Positions 16,936 to 25,719 of a DNA stretch of 64,000 bases are shown piece by piece. The DNA lies in assembly GCF_022808815.1 (NCBI RefSeq), contig NZ_JAKZLC010000001.1:310001-374000 (forward strand), in the 5' to 3' direction. Source of the stretch: Geothrix paludis (lineage in GTDB: Bacteria; Acidobacteriota; Holophagae; Holophagales; Holophagaceae). Within the stretch, counting starts at the first letter, position 1. Every line of letters starts with the position of its first letter. The notes under the pieces are model-generated. The model saw only the letters and a list, made by a program, of their open reading frames with translations, made no database searches and was not told the origin of the DNA. The position numbers and the translations under genes are program-made.

Positions 16936-18138
16936 ATGACCTCACGTTCCCTGCTGCTGACCCTCGCCGCCGGCTTGGCCCTCGGCGTCTTCCAGCCCGC
17001 CCGGGCGCAACCCGTGGACCAGAACCAGGTCCCCACCACTTCTCTGGTGCAGTCCGTTCCGGCGGAAACAGGCCTGGCGGATCCCACCTTGGCCTTTGCC
17101 AAGGATGCCTGGGTGGCGATGATCCGCGGAGCGAAGACCAGCGTGGATGCCGCGGAGTTCTACGTCACCAACCGTCCCGGCAGCGCCCTGGAGCCCGTGT
17201 TGGCGGAGCTGGAGAAGGCCGGGGCCCGCGGGGTGAAGGTCCGCTTCTTGCTCTCGGCGAAGATGCTCGACCAGGACCCCGCCTCGGTGGCCCGGATCCG
17301 GAACATTCCCGGCGCGGAGGTGCGGAGCTTCGACCTGGCCGGCGTCTCCCGGGGCATTCTCCACGCCAAGTACTTCGTGGTGGATGGCCGCGAGGCGGCC
17401 CTGGGCAGCCAGAACTTCGACTGGCGGGCCCTGGAGCAGATCCATGAGCTGGGCGTCCGGACCACGGATCCCCGGATCGTCACCCGGCTCACGGAACTGT
17501 TCGCTCTCGACTGGGCCTTCGCCGGAAGCAGGAAACTGCCGGACCTTCCGGGCCGGTCCGTCCCCGTCCTCCGGCCCGACACGGAGCTGGTGGCCAGCCC
17601 GCCTTTCCTCACCCCGAAGGACATCCGGCCCGCCATCGATGCCCTGGTGGAGCTGATCGGCCAGGCGAGGCAGAGCGTGCGGGTGCAGCTGCTGACCTAT
17701 TCGCCCATCGCGGGACAGGACCGCTTCTGGCCGGTGCTGGACGATGCCCTGCGGGCCGCCGCGGTGCGGGGGGTCCATGTGCGCCTGATGGTGTCCGACT
17801 GGGTGCTGGGCGGCCGCGCCCTGCCGCACCTCAAGGCCCTGACGCTGATCCCCAACCTGGAGGTGAGGGTGGTTTCCATTCCCGAGGCCAAGGAGGGGCA
17901 CATTCCCTTCGCCCGCACCGTCCACAGCAAGTACCTGGTGGTGGACGGCATGCACCTGGCCCTGGGCACCAGCAACTGGGAGGAGAGCTACTTCACGGAT
18001 TCGCGGAACATCGAGCTCATCTTCCGGGACTCGCCCCTGGCCGCCCAGGCGGTGCGCATCCACGATCGCCTCTGGAACAGCTCCTACGCCTTCCCGCTGG
18101 ACCCGGCGAAGGTTTATGAAAAGCGGAAGGTGGACTAA
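16936..18138 (+). CDS. Exported two-HKD phospholipase D-family protein, PLD3-like
   Basis: 400 residues. The signal peptide is at 1-24 (LLLTLAAGLALGVFQPARAQ). There are two HKD active sites: HAKYFVVD (His143) followed by LGSQNFDWRALEQIHELGV, and HSKYLVVD (His330) followed by LGTSNWEESYFTDSRNIEL. The GSxNxDWR and GTSNWxxxYFT motifs are closer to animal PLD3/PLD4 and poxvirus envelope PLDs than to bacterial cardiolipin synthases. Members act as phosphodiesterases on phospholipids or on single-stranded nucleic acid ends. A periplasmic nuclease or lipase is therefore plausible; which one cannot be decided from sequence. It converges on mqnE, with 9 bases between. Confidence 0.87.
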   Translation: MTSRSLLLTLAAGLALGVFQPARAQPVDQNQVPTTSLVQSVPAETGLADPTLAFAKDAWVAMIRGAKTSVDAAEFYVTNRPGSALEPVLAELEKAGARGVKVRFLLSAKMLDQDPASVARIRNIPGAEVRSFDLAGVSRGILHAKYFVVDGREAALGSQNFDWRALEQIHELGVRTTDPRIVTRLTELFALDWAFAGSRKLPDLPGRSVPVLRPDTELVASPPFLTPKDIRPAIDALVELIGQARQSVRVQLLTYSPIAGQDRFWPVLDDALRAAAVRGVHVRLMVSDWVLGGRALPHLKALTLIPNLEVRVVSIPEAKEGHIPFARTVHSKYLVVDGMHLALGTSNWEESYFTDSRNIELIFRDSPLAAQAVRIHDRLWNSSYAFPLDPAKVYEKRKVD

Positions 18139-18147
18139 GCGGCCAAC

Positions 18148-19275
18148 CTAGACCTGGGCGTAGACGTTGTAGAGGTTGTCACGCTCCAGCGCCTCGAAGC
18201 CGGCGTCTTCGATGAGGCGCACCAGCTCGTCGCGCTTCAGGCCCTGGGGGGTCTTGGCGCCAGCGTCGTGGGCGATCTCCTCGGCGATGACGGTGCCATC
18301 CACATCGTCCGCCCCGTAGCTCAGGCCCGCCTGGGCCAGGCCCGGCGAGATCATCACCCAGTAGGCCTTGATGTGCGGGATGTTGTCGAGCAGCAGCCGG
18401 GCCACCGCGATCTCCCGCAGATCCTGGGTGCCCGTGGTCTCGTGGATGACGTGGGTGGCGCTCAGCTCGTTGTCCTCGTTCTGGTAGGCCAGGGGGATGA
18501 AGGCCAGGAAGCCCTGGTAGCCCGCCGCCTGGGAGCGATCCTGCAGGTCCCGCAGGCGCAGCAGGTGGTCCACGCGGTGGCGGGCCTCCTCGATGTGGCC
18601 GTAGAGCATGGTGCAGTTGGTGGGCAGGCCCTTGCGGTGGCAAAGGGCGGCGGTGTCCAGGTAGACCTGGGCGTCCTTCTTGCCGATGCAGATCTGCTCA
18701 CGCAGCTGCTCGTCGAAGATCTCCGCGCCGCCGCCGGGGCAGCTCTCCAGGCCCGCGGCCATGCAGCGGTCCAGGAAGGCCTCGGTGCTCAGGCCCGAAA
18801 TGCGGGCGTAGTAGTCCATCTCGATCATGGTGAAGACCTTGAGGTGGATGGACGGGAAGCGCGTCTTGATCTTGGTGAACAGGTCCTCGAAGTAGTCGAT
18901 CTTCAGCTTCGGGTTGTGGCCCGAGGTCATGTGCAGCTCGCGGACGCCGGCGTTCTCGGGCTTCTCCAGCTCGGCGATGATCTGCTCGGCCGAAAGAGCG
19001 TAGGCCCGGGGGTCGCCGGGCTTGGCCTGGAAGGCGCAGAACTGGCAGTGGGTGAAGCAGACATTGGTGTAGGACAGCCGGCGACTCATCACGTAGTAGG
19101 CCGCCCGGCCGTTCTTCTGGAGCCGCACATGGTGGGCCATGGCCCCGATGCCCGTGAGGTCGGGGCTCTCGTAGAGCAGCAGGCCGTCGTCAAAGGTCAG
19201 GCGCTCGCTGCGCAGCACCTTGTCCGCCAGGGGCAGCAGGCGCGAATCACGGATCTTCGAATGGAGTGACAACAT
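18148..19275 (-). CDS. mqnE: Aminofutalosine synthase (radical SAM)
   Basis: 375 residues. The radical-SAM cluster motif CFTHCQFC is near residue 73. The GLESCPGGGAEIFDEQLREQI segment (in part) and TNCTMLYGH are typical of MqnE in the MqnC/CofH superfamily. It joins 3-enolpyruvyl-oxybenzoate to S-adenosylmethionine to give aminofutalosine, a step of the futalosine route to menaquinone. MqnC is the main alternative, but the PGGGAEIF form and length favour MqnE. It lies 20 bases downstream of pyrD in a leftward gene run. The other futalosine genes are not in this window. Confidence 0.88.
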   Translation of the reverse strand: MLSLHSKIRDSRLLPLADKVLRSERLTFDDGLLLYESPDLTGIGAMAHHVRLQKNGRAAYYVMSRRLSYTNVCFTHCQFCAFQAKPGDPRAYALSAEQIIAELEKPENAGVRELHMTSGHNPKLKIDYFEDLFTKIKTRFPSIHLKVFTMIEMDYYARISGLSTEAFLDRCMAAGLESCPGGGAEIFDEQLREQICIGKKDAQVYLDTAALCHRKGLPTNCTMLYGHIEEARHRVDHLLRLRDLQDRSQAAGYQGFLAFIPLAYQNEDNELSATHVIHETTGTQDLREIAVARLLLDNIPHIKAYWVMISPGLAQAGLSYGADDVDGTVIAEEIAHDAGAKTPQGLKRDELVRLIEDAGFEALERDNLYNVYAQV

Positions 19276-19295
19276 CGAAACCTCGAACCACCAGT

Positions 19296-20321
19296 TTACC
19301 CGATGAGACGCAACCCTTCGTGGATGCGGTGCACGAGGCTGGGGCCCTCGAAGATGAGGGCGCTGTAGATCTGGGCCAGGGCTGCACCGTCGTCCAGGGC
19401 GCCCTGCACGTCCTCCGCGGATCCCAGGCCGCCGCAGGCCACCAGGGGCAAGCGGCCCCGCAGGGCGGTGAGGATGCGCTTCCGCACCTCTCGGGCCTTG
19501 GGCTTCAGGGGGGTGCCGCTGAGGCCGCCGGCGCCCTTGGATTCGACGAGGGTCCGGAGCGGTTCTGCCACGACGCCGCGATCCAACGTGGTGTTGGTGG
19601 CGATGAGACCGGAGATGCCGGAGGCCACGGCCACCTCCACGATGGCGTCCAGGTCCTCCGGGGCCAGATCCGGCGCCAGCTTCAGCAGCAGGGGCTGGCG
19701 CTCCAGACCCATCTCCTTGCGTAGATCCAACATGCCCGCCAGCAGGGGCTTCAGGGCCTCGGGCGCCTGGAGGTTCCGCAGGCCGGGCGTATTGGGACTG
19801 CTCACGTTGAGGGCGGTGTAGTCCACCACCGGCGCGATGAGACGGTAGGCCGCGCGGTAGTCATCCAGAGCCTGGGCCTCAGGTGTCTCCTTGTTCTTGC
19901 CCAGATTCCCGCCCACGATCAGGCCCGCGGGACGGCGTTTCAGGCGTCCGGCCACCACCTCGGCGCCCTCGCTGTTGAAGCCCATGCGGTTGAGGATCAG
20001 GCCCGCTTCGGGAAAGCGGAACAGGCGCGGCTTGGGATTGCCGGGCTGAGGGCGCGGCGTGACGGTGCCGATCTCCACGTGGCCGAAGCCGAGGCTCTGC
20101 CACAGGGGCAGCAGGGTCGCGCCCTTGTCCAGGCCCGCCGCCAGGCCCAGGGGCGTGGGAAAGTCCAGGCCGAAGGCGTGCCGGCCCAGCGTCGCGGGAT
20201 GCTTCGGCTTGGGCAGGCCAGGGAAGGCGCAGGCCACCGCTCCCAGCCGGAAAGCCAGGTTATGGGCGGTTTCGGGGTCGAGGCGGAAGAGCAGGGGCCG
20301 CAGGGCGGCGTACAGATCCAT
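19296..20321 (-). CDS. pyrD: Dihydroorotate dehydrogenase, quinone-dependent (class 2)
   Basis: 341 residues. Class 2 features are an N-terminal helical quinone-binding extension (LYAALRPLLFRLDPETAHNL), the FMN-barrel start LGLAAGLDKGA, and the catalytic serine in NVSSPNTPGLR. Cys in this position would indicate class 1. The phosphate-binding end LPLVACGGLGSAEDVQ is present. It oxidises dihydroorotate to orotate in pyrimidine synthesis and passes electrons to membrane quinone. The start ATG at 20321 overlaps the stop of the lipoprotein gene upstream (TGATG). Downstream is mqnE, which helps make menaquinone, its probable electron acceptor. Confidence 0.95.
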   Translation of the reverse strand: MDLYAALRPLLFRLDPETAHNLAFRLGAVACAFPGLPKPKHPATLGRHAFGLDFPTPLGLAAGLDKGATLLPLWQSLGFGHVEIGTVTPRPQPGNPKPRLFRFPEAGLILNRMGFNSEGAEVVAGRLKRRPAGLIVGGNLGKNKETPEAQALDDYRAAYRLIAPVVDYTALNVSSPNTPGLRNLQAPEALKPLLAGMLDLRKEMGLERQPLLLKLAPDLAPEDLDAIVEVAVASGISGLIATNTTLDRGVVAEPLRTLVESKGAGGLSGTPLKPKAREVRKRILTALRGRLPLVACGGLGSAEDVQGALDDGAALAQIYSALIFEGPSLVHRIHEGLRLIG

Positions 20322-20677
20322 CACTTCACCGAGACGGTGGCCGTGGCGGTGATCTCCGGGAAGTCCTCGCGGCGGACCTCCACGTGGTAGGTTCCGGCTA
20401 TGGCGGGGGCGGTGTAGAGGCCGGCGCCCGTGATGGTTCCCCCCTCCGGTTCCACCACGCGCCACCCAACGGGCTGGCGCATGTAGCGGACGCCCTCGGG
20501 GTAGTTGATCTCCGCCTGGAAGGTCTGGGTGGCGCCGCGGGCCAGGCTGACGGCCACGGGGCGGAGGCTCAGGGAAGGCTTGAAGGGCTCTTTGGGCTTG
20601 GCGGGCACGGTGTCCCCCGGGGCGGTGCAGGCGAGGGCCAGCAGGATGGGAGCGAAGGGCAGAGCGCGCATCAGCAT
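20321..20677 (-). CDS. Small lipoprotein with an Ig-like domain
   Basis: 118 residues. A hydrophobic N-terminus ends in a lipobox (LLALAC), so it is probably a lipoprotein. The rest (LSLRPVAVSLARGATQTFQAE, GLYTAPAIAGTYHVEV, ATATVSVK) has the strand pattern of a bacterial Ig-like (Big2-type) domain. This pattern is common in surface adhesin modules. Start ATG at 20677 has GAGG 5 bases upstream. The stop overlaps pyrD's start. The link to pyrD is probably positional only. Confidence 0.68.
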   Translation of the reverse strand: MLMRALPFAPILLALACTAPGDTVPAKPKEPFKPSLSLRPVAVSLARGATQTFQAEINYPEGVRYMRQPVGWRVVEPEGGTITGAGLYTAPAIAGTYHVEVRREDFPEITATATVSVK

Positions 20678-20684
20678 GGAAACC

Positions 20685-21347
20685 TCACACACCGGTCATG
20701 TCGGTCACGTGGTCCATCACCAGGGGCGGCTCCGTCCGGGCCTGGACCTCCTCCCGGGTGACCCCAGGGGCCACCTCCACCAGCCGCAAACCCTCGCGGC
20801 CCGGCACCACGTCGATGACGGCCAAGTCGGTGATGATGCGATGGACGCAGCGCTGGCCCGTGAGGGGCAGGCTGCACTTGCGGAGGATCTTGGGCTCGCC
20901 GTCCTTGCTGGTGTGCTCCATCACGACGACCACCCGCTTGGCGGAGGCAACGAGGTCCATGGCGCCGCCCATGCCCTTGACCATCTTTCCGGGGATCATC
21001 CAGTTGGCGAGGTTGCCCTCCATGTCTACCTGCATGGCGCCGAGGATGCTGAGGTCGATCTTGCCGCCGCGGATCATGGCGAAGCTGTCGGCGCTGCTGA
21101 AGAAGCTGGCGCCCGGCGCGGTCGTCACGGTCTGCTTGCCCGCGTTGATGAGATCCGGGTCCACCTCCTCCGGCGTGGGGAAGGGGCCGATGCCCAGCAG
21201 GCCGTTCTCACTCTGGAGGATGACCTCCATGCCCTCCGGGATCGCGTTGGCGATGAGGGTGGGGATGCCGATGCCCAGGTTCACGTAGTAGCCGTCGCGC
21301 AGTTCCTGCGCCGCGCGGCGGACGAGCTGATCGCGGGACAACGCCAT
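20685..21347 (-). CDS. scoB: 3-oxoacid CoA-transferase subunit B (orphan)
   Basis: 220 residues, the normal length for ScoB/AtoA. The catalytic Glu lies in [25 protein letters not shown] and [19 protein letters not shown] are family signatures. With subunit A it moves CoA from succinyl-CoA (or another acyl-CoA) to acetoacetate, via a glutamyl-CoA intermediate. Subunit A is normally the adjacent upstream gene, but here the upstream neighbour is an outer-membrane barrel gene. ScoA must be elsewhere or the subunit must pair with another partner. The start ATG at 21347 removes an unrelated upstream extension. Confidence 0.9.
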   Translation of the reverse strand: MALSRDQLVRRAAQELRDGYYVNLGIGIPTLIANAIPEGMEVILQSENGLLGIGPFPTPEEVDPDLINAGKQTVTTAPGASFFSSADSFAMIRGGKIDLSILGAMQVDMEGNLANWMIPGKMVKGMGGAMDLVASAKRVVVVMEHTSKDGEPKILRKCSLPLTGQRCVHRIITDLAVIDVVPGREGLRLVEVAPGVTREEVQARTEPPLVMDHVTDMTGV

Positions 21348-21393
21348 GCGGACCTCGAAAAGGGGAACCAGGATAGCGCAGGCGGCCGGGGCC

Positions 21394-22686
21394 TCAGAAG
21401 ACGCGGAAGCTCTGGAAGAGGCTGAATGTCCAGCCCCAGCGGACGGTGGAGCCTGGGATTTCGTCCCGCCGCGAGGCCAGGGAGGCTCCGATCCGGCCCG
21501 TGGGCGTGCGCCACTGGGCCTCGCCCTGGAGGAACCAGAACCCCGGGGTGAGGGGAGAGGCCGATGTGCCCCGCACACCGCGCAGGCGCCCTTGACCTTC
21601 GAGGAAGAGGGGCATGCCGAGCTCCACCGTCCGGGTGATGGCCTCGCGGCCGAAGGCGGCGCCCAGGGAGTCGCCAAAGGTGGAGGGGCCTGCGAGGTAG
21701 ATCGGCTGAGTGAAGGTTTCGGGATGATCCGACGGAGCGGCCCCGGCGTAATCGACTGCTAAATCCCAAAGGTCCCAGACCAGCTGGAACCCGCCGAGCG
21801 TGCGGGCCGGGGTCAGCGTGAGGGCCCGGCTGCCCGGGGCGGCGCTCCGGGACAGGTGGATGGCTGCGCCCCGAGCCCCGGCGAAGCGGGCCAGGGCGGG
21901 GATCCGCACCTTCACTTCCATCAGGCTCCAGGTCCGGGCGGACGAGGCGGGGGCCGCCCGACCGACAGAGTCCTCGCCGCCTTCCATCCGGACGGATCCG
22001 AGGCTGGCTTCCAGCACGGGGCCGAAGGCCGCCCGGAGCATGCCTCCGTAGAGCCACGGCCGGCGCAGATCCAGCCCGCCGGCCTGGGCGGCGAGACGGG
22101 CCTCGCGATCAGGGATCCAAGCGGGGATGGGGCGATCGGCTTCCAGTCGGCCGGCGAAGCCTTCGGCCCGCCAGCGCCCGAAGAGCAGCGAAGCCTCGGG
22201 GGTGCTCCATGAGAGGCGGGGCAAGGGGCGCGCGGCATCGCCCAGCAGGTCGCCACCCCCGAGCCCGGCTCCCCAGGCGAACGGCTGCTGTTCCAGGGCC
22301 AGCCGCCATCCGGATTCCCACCGGTAGGCGATCTCGGCGCGGAGAAGATAGCCGCGGGTCATCTCGCCGTCCCGCAGGCCCAGGGCCGTGGCGGCCACGG
22401 ACCAGCCCCCGCTGACGTAGCGGCCCTGCAGGCCCAGCCCCCAGCCCTGCACCGCCTGGCCCAGGCCCTCGCCCCCGACCAGCGGTGCGTACCGGCCCTC
22501 CGATCCCGCCCCTCCCAGGCCCACTTCCAGGGACGGGAAGGCCAGCGGCGGAAGGGGCTCCTCGCCGGTGGTCCAGGTCCGCTGGGCCTGTCTCAGGGTG
22601 GCCGCGCCATCCTGCAGCATCGGGGCCTGGGCGCACAGCCCGGTCGCCAGGCCCATTACCGCGAGGAGGAATGGCCAGCGCCTCAC
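21394..22686 (-). CDS. Outer-membrane beta-barrel protein (Wzi-like)
   Basis: 430 residues. The signal peptide is [14 protein letters not shown]. The mature protein is dominated by alternating aromatic/hydrophobic strands with glycine-rich turns and ends in SFRVF, the aromatic C-terminus recognised by the BAM machinery. The order of strands and the [15 protein letters not shown] loop recall capsule-assembly Wzi-type barrels; this is a tentative assignment. The GTG start overlaps the stop of the upstream cyclophilin-HEAT gene (GTGA), so translation is coupled. Wzi helps anchor capsule on the outer surface, but no capsule genes are adjacent apart from the glycan block at 24.6-29 kb. Confidence 0.65.
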   Translation of the reverse strand: MRRWPFLLAVMGLATGLCAQAPMLQDGAATLRQAQRTWTTGEEPLPPLAFPSLEVGLGGAGSEGRYAPLVGGEGLGQAVQGWGLGLQGRYVSGGWSVAATALGLRDGEMTRGYLLRAEIAYRWESGWRLALEQQPFAWGAGLGGGDLLGDAARPLPRLSWSTPEASLLFGRWRAEGFAGRLEADRPIPAWIPDREARLAAQAGGLDLRRPWLYGGMLRAAFGPVLEASLGSVRMEGGEDSVGRAAPASSARTWSLMEVKVRIPALARFAGARGAAIHLSRSAAPGSRALTLTPARTLGGFQLVWDLWDLAVDYAGAAPSDHPETFTQPIYLAGPSTFGDSLGAAFGREAITRTVELGMPLFLEGQGRLRGVRGTSASPLTPGFWFLQGEAQWRTPTGRIGASLASRRDEIPGSTVRWGWTFSLFQSFRVF

Positions 22687-24488
22687 GGCTCCAGCACCTT
22701 GACGGACACGATTCTCGCGCCCAGCTCGAGGTCATCGAGGATCTTCATGGCGGCGTCCAGGTCCTCCACCTCGCCCATCCGCGTGTATTTCCCCGTGAGA
22801 TGGGGCGTGGCGTTGGTGGTGATGAAGAACTGGCTGCCACCCGTGTCCTTCCCCGCGAGCGCCATGCCCACGCTGCCAGGGCCGTACCAATCGAGGCTGT
22901 CTTCGCAGCGGACCGTGTACCCGGGCCCGCCGTCCATGGTGTCGAAGGGCGAGCCCATCTGCACCACGAAGTCCGGGACCACCCGGGGCACCAGCCGGCC
23001 GTTGAAGTAGCCCTTCCTGGCCAGCAGGACGAGGTTGGCGATGTTCATGGGGGCGACGGCGGGGTCGAAGCGGAGCGTGATGTGGCGCTTTCCGCTCAGG
23101 GAAATGAGAAGTCGGAGGGGCTTGCGGCGCTCGGTGAGGCGGATGGCTTCCCTGAGGATCGCAGCGTCGGTCGTGGTGGGTTTTGGGGCTCTGGGCCAGG
23201 GTGTGGCGGGATCCAGCTTCACGAGGGCTTGATAGGCCTCCCAGCGGCAGGTCCAGTTGGGATGCTGCAGCCAGGGGCGAAGGTGGGCTTTCTGTTCTTC
23301 AGGGGGCAGCTTCCAGCGGGCATAGCTCTGGATCAGCGTCTGCTGAGGCTCGAACTGGGTGTCACTCCAGACGCGCCTGGTGAGGGCCTCGAGATCGGTG
23401 GGGGCCGATGGGAGGTCCTCAATGCCGGCGGCGCGGGCGGTGGCGTCCGCTCCTGCGAGGAGATGCGCCCGGACGAGATCCGCCCGGACCGGATTCTGGA
23501 TCCGCAGGGCGGGGAGAAGGGTGCCCATCAGGAGAGGGGTGGTGGCGCCGAAGGGAGCCTCCTGATCCATGAGCGTCCGCAGGCCGGGCAGGGGGGAATC
23601 GAGCTTGGCCAGGGCCTGGAATCCGTACCACCGGGCCAAGGGATGGGCCGCACAGGGCCAGGGGCCACCTTCCACGTTGAAAGCCTCCGCAGGCGCAGGC
23701 CTGGGCACGCCCTCGGCCAGCCTGGAGAGGATGCCCACGCAGGCCACGTCCAGCGTCGCCTGGTCGGGACGGGCAAGGCCGAGCCTGGCCCAGGCTGGGG
23801 ATTCCGGCGAGAGCGACGCGAACGCTTTCAGCGCCAGGTCCCGGCGCTGGGGCCAGGGCGCACGGTTCCACGCATCCATCAGCGCCAGAATGCTTCCGGG
23901 CGTGGCAGGCACCGGCGGCAGGAGCTCCTTCTCCTTTCCCGCCATCACCAGTCGCAGCCGGGCCGCCTGGGCGCGGACGGGGTCCACCTTGCCGGCCTTC
24001 TGGAGGGCATCGAGGAAGGCCTGGAGGCGGGGGGAGACCTCCGCGTCGTTCAGGCGCGCCGTGGCGAGGGACGCCTCCAGGTGCAGGTGTCTGGGCCAGG
24101 TGGCGGCATCCGCGGCGACGAGGCCATCGAGGGCCATGAGGGCCTTCGGACTCTTGAAGCGGTTCAGGAAGAACAGGGCGTCGAAGCGCTCCCGGGGTGT
24201 CCGCGCCTCGGCGGCCTTCGCCAGCCACAGCGCCTCCGTGGGGTGGTCGAGTTCCGGCGGCAGCAGAGCGGGCGCGCCGGGAGCCCCAATGCGACGGATC
24301 GTCCGTTCCAGGCGGGCCCGGTCCACCGGCGCCAGGGCCGCCTTCTGGGCATCCGTGAAAGCCAGGGGCTGCCGGGCCCATTCGGCCTGGATGGCGTCGT
24401 GACCGGTGAAGTGGGGGTCCTGGGCGAAGAGAGGCGCCACCGCGAGCAGACCGGCTGCCAGCCGGGGAAGGGGGAGGGCAAGGAGCAT
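22683..24488 (-). CDS. Exported cyclophilin-type peptidyl-prolyl isomerase with helical repeat domain
   Basis: 601 residues. The signal peptide is at 1-22 (LLAVAPLFAQ). Residues 25-420 are alpha-helical with a HEAT-like repeat pattern (for example FDALFFLNRFKSPKALMALD). The cyclophilin domain covers about 445-600: LVPRVVPDFVVQMGSP carries the catalytic Arg, GSQFFIT is the core strand and HLTGKYTRMGEV is the active-site loop. It would fold or hold proteins in the periplasm. It overlaps the beta-barrel gene by four bases, suggesting the barrel, or exported proteins generally, are clients; that link is inferred. ATG at 24488 is preceded by GAGGA. Confidence 0.85.
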   Translation of the reverse strand: MLLALPLPRLAAGLLAVAPLFAQDPHFTGHDAIQAEWARQPLAFTDAQKAALAPVDRARLERTIRRIGAPGAPALLPPELDHPTEALWLAKAAEARTPRERFDALFFLNRFKSPKALMALDGLVAADAATWPRHLHLEASLATARLNDAEVSPRLQAFLDALQKAGKVDPVRAQAARLRLVMAGKEKELLPPVPATPGSILALMDAWNRAPWPQRRDLALKAFASLSPESPAWARLGLARPDQATLDVACVGILSRLAEGVPRPAPAEAFNVEGGPWPCAAHPLARWYGFQALAKLDSPLPGLRTLMDQEAPFGATTPLLMGTLLPALRIQNPVRADLVRAHLLAGADATARAAGIEDLPSAPTDLEALTRRVWSDTQFEPQQTLIQSYARWKLPPEEQKAHLRPWLQHPNWTCRWEAYQALVKLDPATPWPRAPKPTTTDAAILREAIRLTERRKPLRLLISLSGKRHITLRFDPAVAPMNIANLVLLARKGYFNGRLVPRVVPDFVVQMGSPFDTMDGGPGYTVRCEDSLDWYGPGSVGMALAGKDTGGSQFFITTNATPHLTGKYTRMGEVEDLDAAMKILDDLELGARIVSVKVLEP

Positions 24489-24627
24489 GGATGAATCCTC
24501 GTGGTTTCGTCGGGAGGTTGTCAGTGGCTCTAAGTCTATGCGAATCCTGGAATAGTCATTGCCGATGTCCAGGTTATCCTGGGGGATCCACAGCCATGCC
24601 CCATCCAGACAGATCCGGAGTTTCCGC

Positions 24628-25713
24628 ATGTCCCACGCTGCCCCGACGGCCCGTACCGAGAAGGTTCAAGGGGAGGCTCCGGCCTGGTTGAAGGAGCTGG
24701 AGGCGGCCTCCAGACCAGCCTCCAGGAAGGGTGCCGGGCTGGGCCGGTGGATCTCCCGGCTGGTGGCCCGGGCAGCCATGCGTGGCGGACGGGATCTCGA
24801 TGCGGACCAGCCCCGGTTCAACGCGGCCCTGGTCGAGGGACTCCGGCATCTGTCGGCCACCGTGGACGAGTTGGTCTCCTTGCACCAGGCGGCCCTTCGG
24901 CAGCCGGACCATCCCCAGGGAGTGCAGGAGGCCCTCCGCACCCTCCGGGAGGATCTCCGCGCGCTCCAGCAGCGGATGCCTTCGGCCATCCCCGTCGTGC
25001 CCGTCGTGCGCGAGGACCAGCCTGAGGATCAGCGGTTCGCCCCGTACTACCGAGCCTTCGAAGATGCCTTCCGCGGAAGCGAGGCGGTGATCGAATCCCG
25101 GCTGGAGGTCTACCTTCCCCGTGTCCGGAAGGCCTTCGCGGGCCTCCAGGATCCTCTATGGCTAGACCTCGGCTGCGGCCGCGGGGAATGGCTCCGGGTC
25201 CTGGCCGGGGCCGGTGTCCGAGGCGTGGGCGTGGACGGCAATGCGGGCATGGCTGAGGCTGCCCGGGCCTCTGGCCTGGAGGTCCAGGTCGGAGACCTGA
25301 TGGACCATCTCCGCGGCTGCGAGGCGGGGAGCGTGGACGGGCTCAGCGCCTTCCACGTGGTCGAGCACCTGCCCTTGGATCTGCTCGTGGAACTGCTCCA
25401 GGAGGGATTGCGGGTGGTGAAGCCCGGTGGCCTCCTCATCCTGGAGACGCCCAATCCCGAGAACCTGCAGGTGGGAGCCCACACCTTCTACCTTGACCCG
25501 ACCCATCGCAGCCCGGTGCCGCCGGCCTTCCTGGCCTTCCTGGCCGCCCAGGTCGGGTGGAAGCAGGGGGACATCCTCCGGCTGCAGGCGGACGAGCGCG
25601 ACCTGGCGCGGGCGAAGCGCGCATGGCTGGGGAACAAGGCCCTCATGAAGGTCGCGGAGGGCCTGTTCGGGCCCAGGGACTATGCCCTGGTGGCGGTTCG
25701 TCCCCTGGCCTGA
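24628..25713 (+). CDS. SAM-dependent methyltransferase, glycan-associated
   Basis: 361 residues. An N-terminal helical part (1-135, with LRTLREDLRALQQRM) precedes a class I methyltransferase fold. Motif I is LWLDLGCGRGEWL near 178, the acidic loop is VGVDGN, and HVVEHLPLDLL is the substrate-side motif. The PNPENLQVGAHTFYLDPTHRSP segment (in part) is typical of methyltransferases in polysaccharide and O-antigen loci. It may methylate a sugar or lipid carrier and cap a chain. It is divergent from the cyclophilin gene and next to gmd. CCGGAG is 7 bases before ATG 24628. Confidence 0.82.
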   Translation: MSHAAPTARTEKVQGEAPAWLKELEAASRPASRKGAGLGRWISRLVARAAMRGGRDLDADQPRFNAALVEGLRHLSATVDELVSLHQAALRQPDHPQGVQEALRTLREDLRALQQRMPSAIPVVPVVREDQPEDQRFAPYYRAFEDAFRGSEAVIESRLEVYLPRVRKAFAGLQDPLWLDLGCGRGEWLRVLAGAGVRGVGVDGNAGMAEAARASGLEVQVGDLMDHLRGCEAGSVDGLSAFHVVEHLPLDLLVELLQEGLRVVKPGGLLILETPNPENLQVGAHTFYLDPTHRSPVPPAFLAFLAAQVGWKQGDILRLQADERDLARAKRAWLGNKALMKVAEGLFGPRDYALVAVRPLA

Positions 25714-25719
25714 ATTCCG

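Noticed and set aside
22485-24494. Long open frame on the plus strand opposite the cyclophilin-HEAT gene
   Set aside because: Antisense to a gene with signal peptide and catalytic motifs; no family features.
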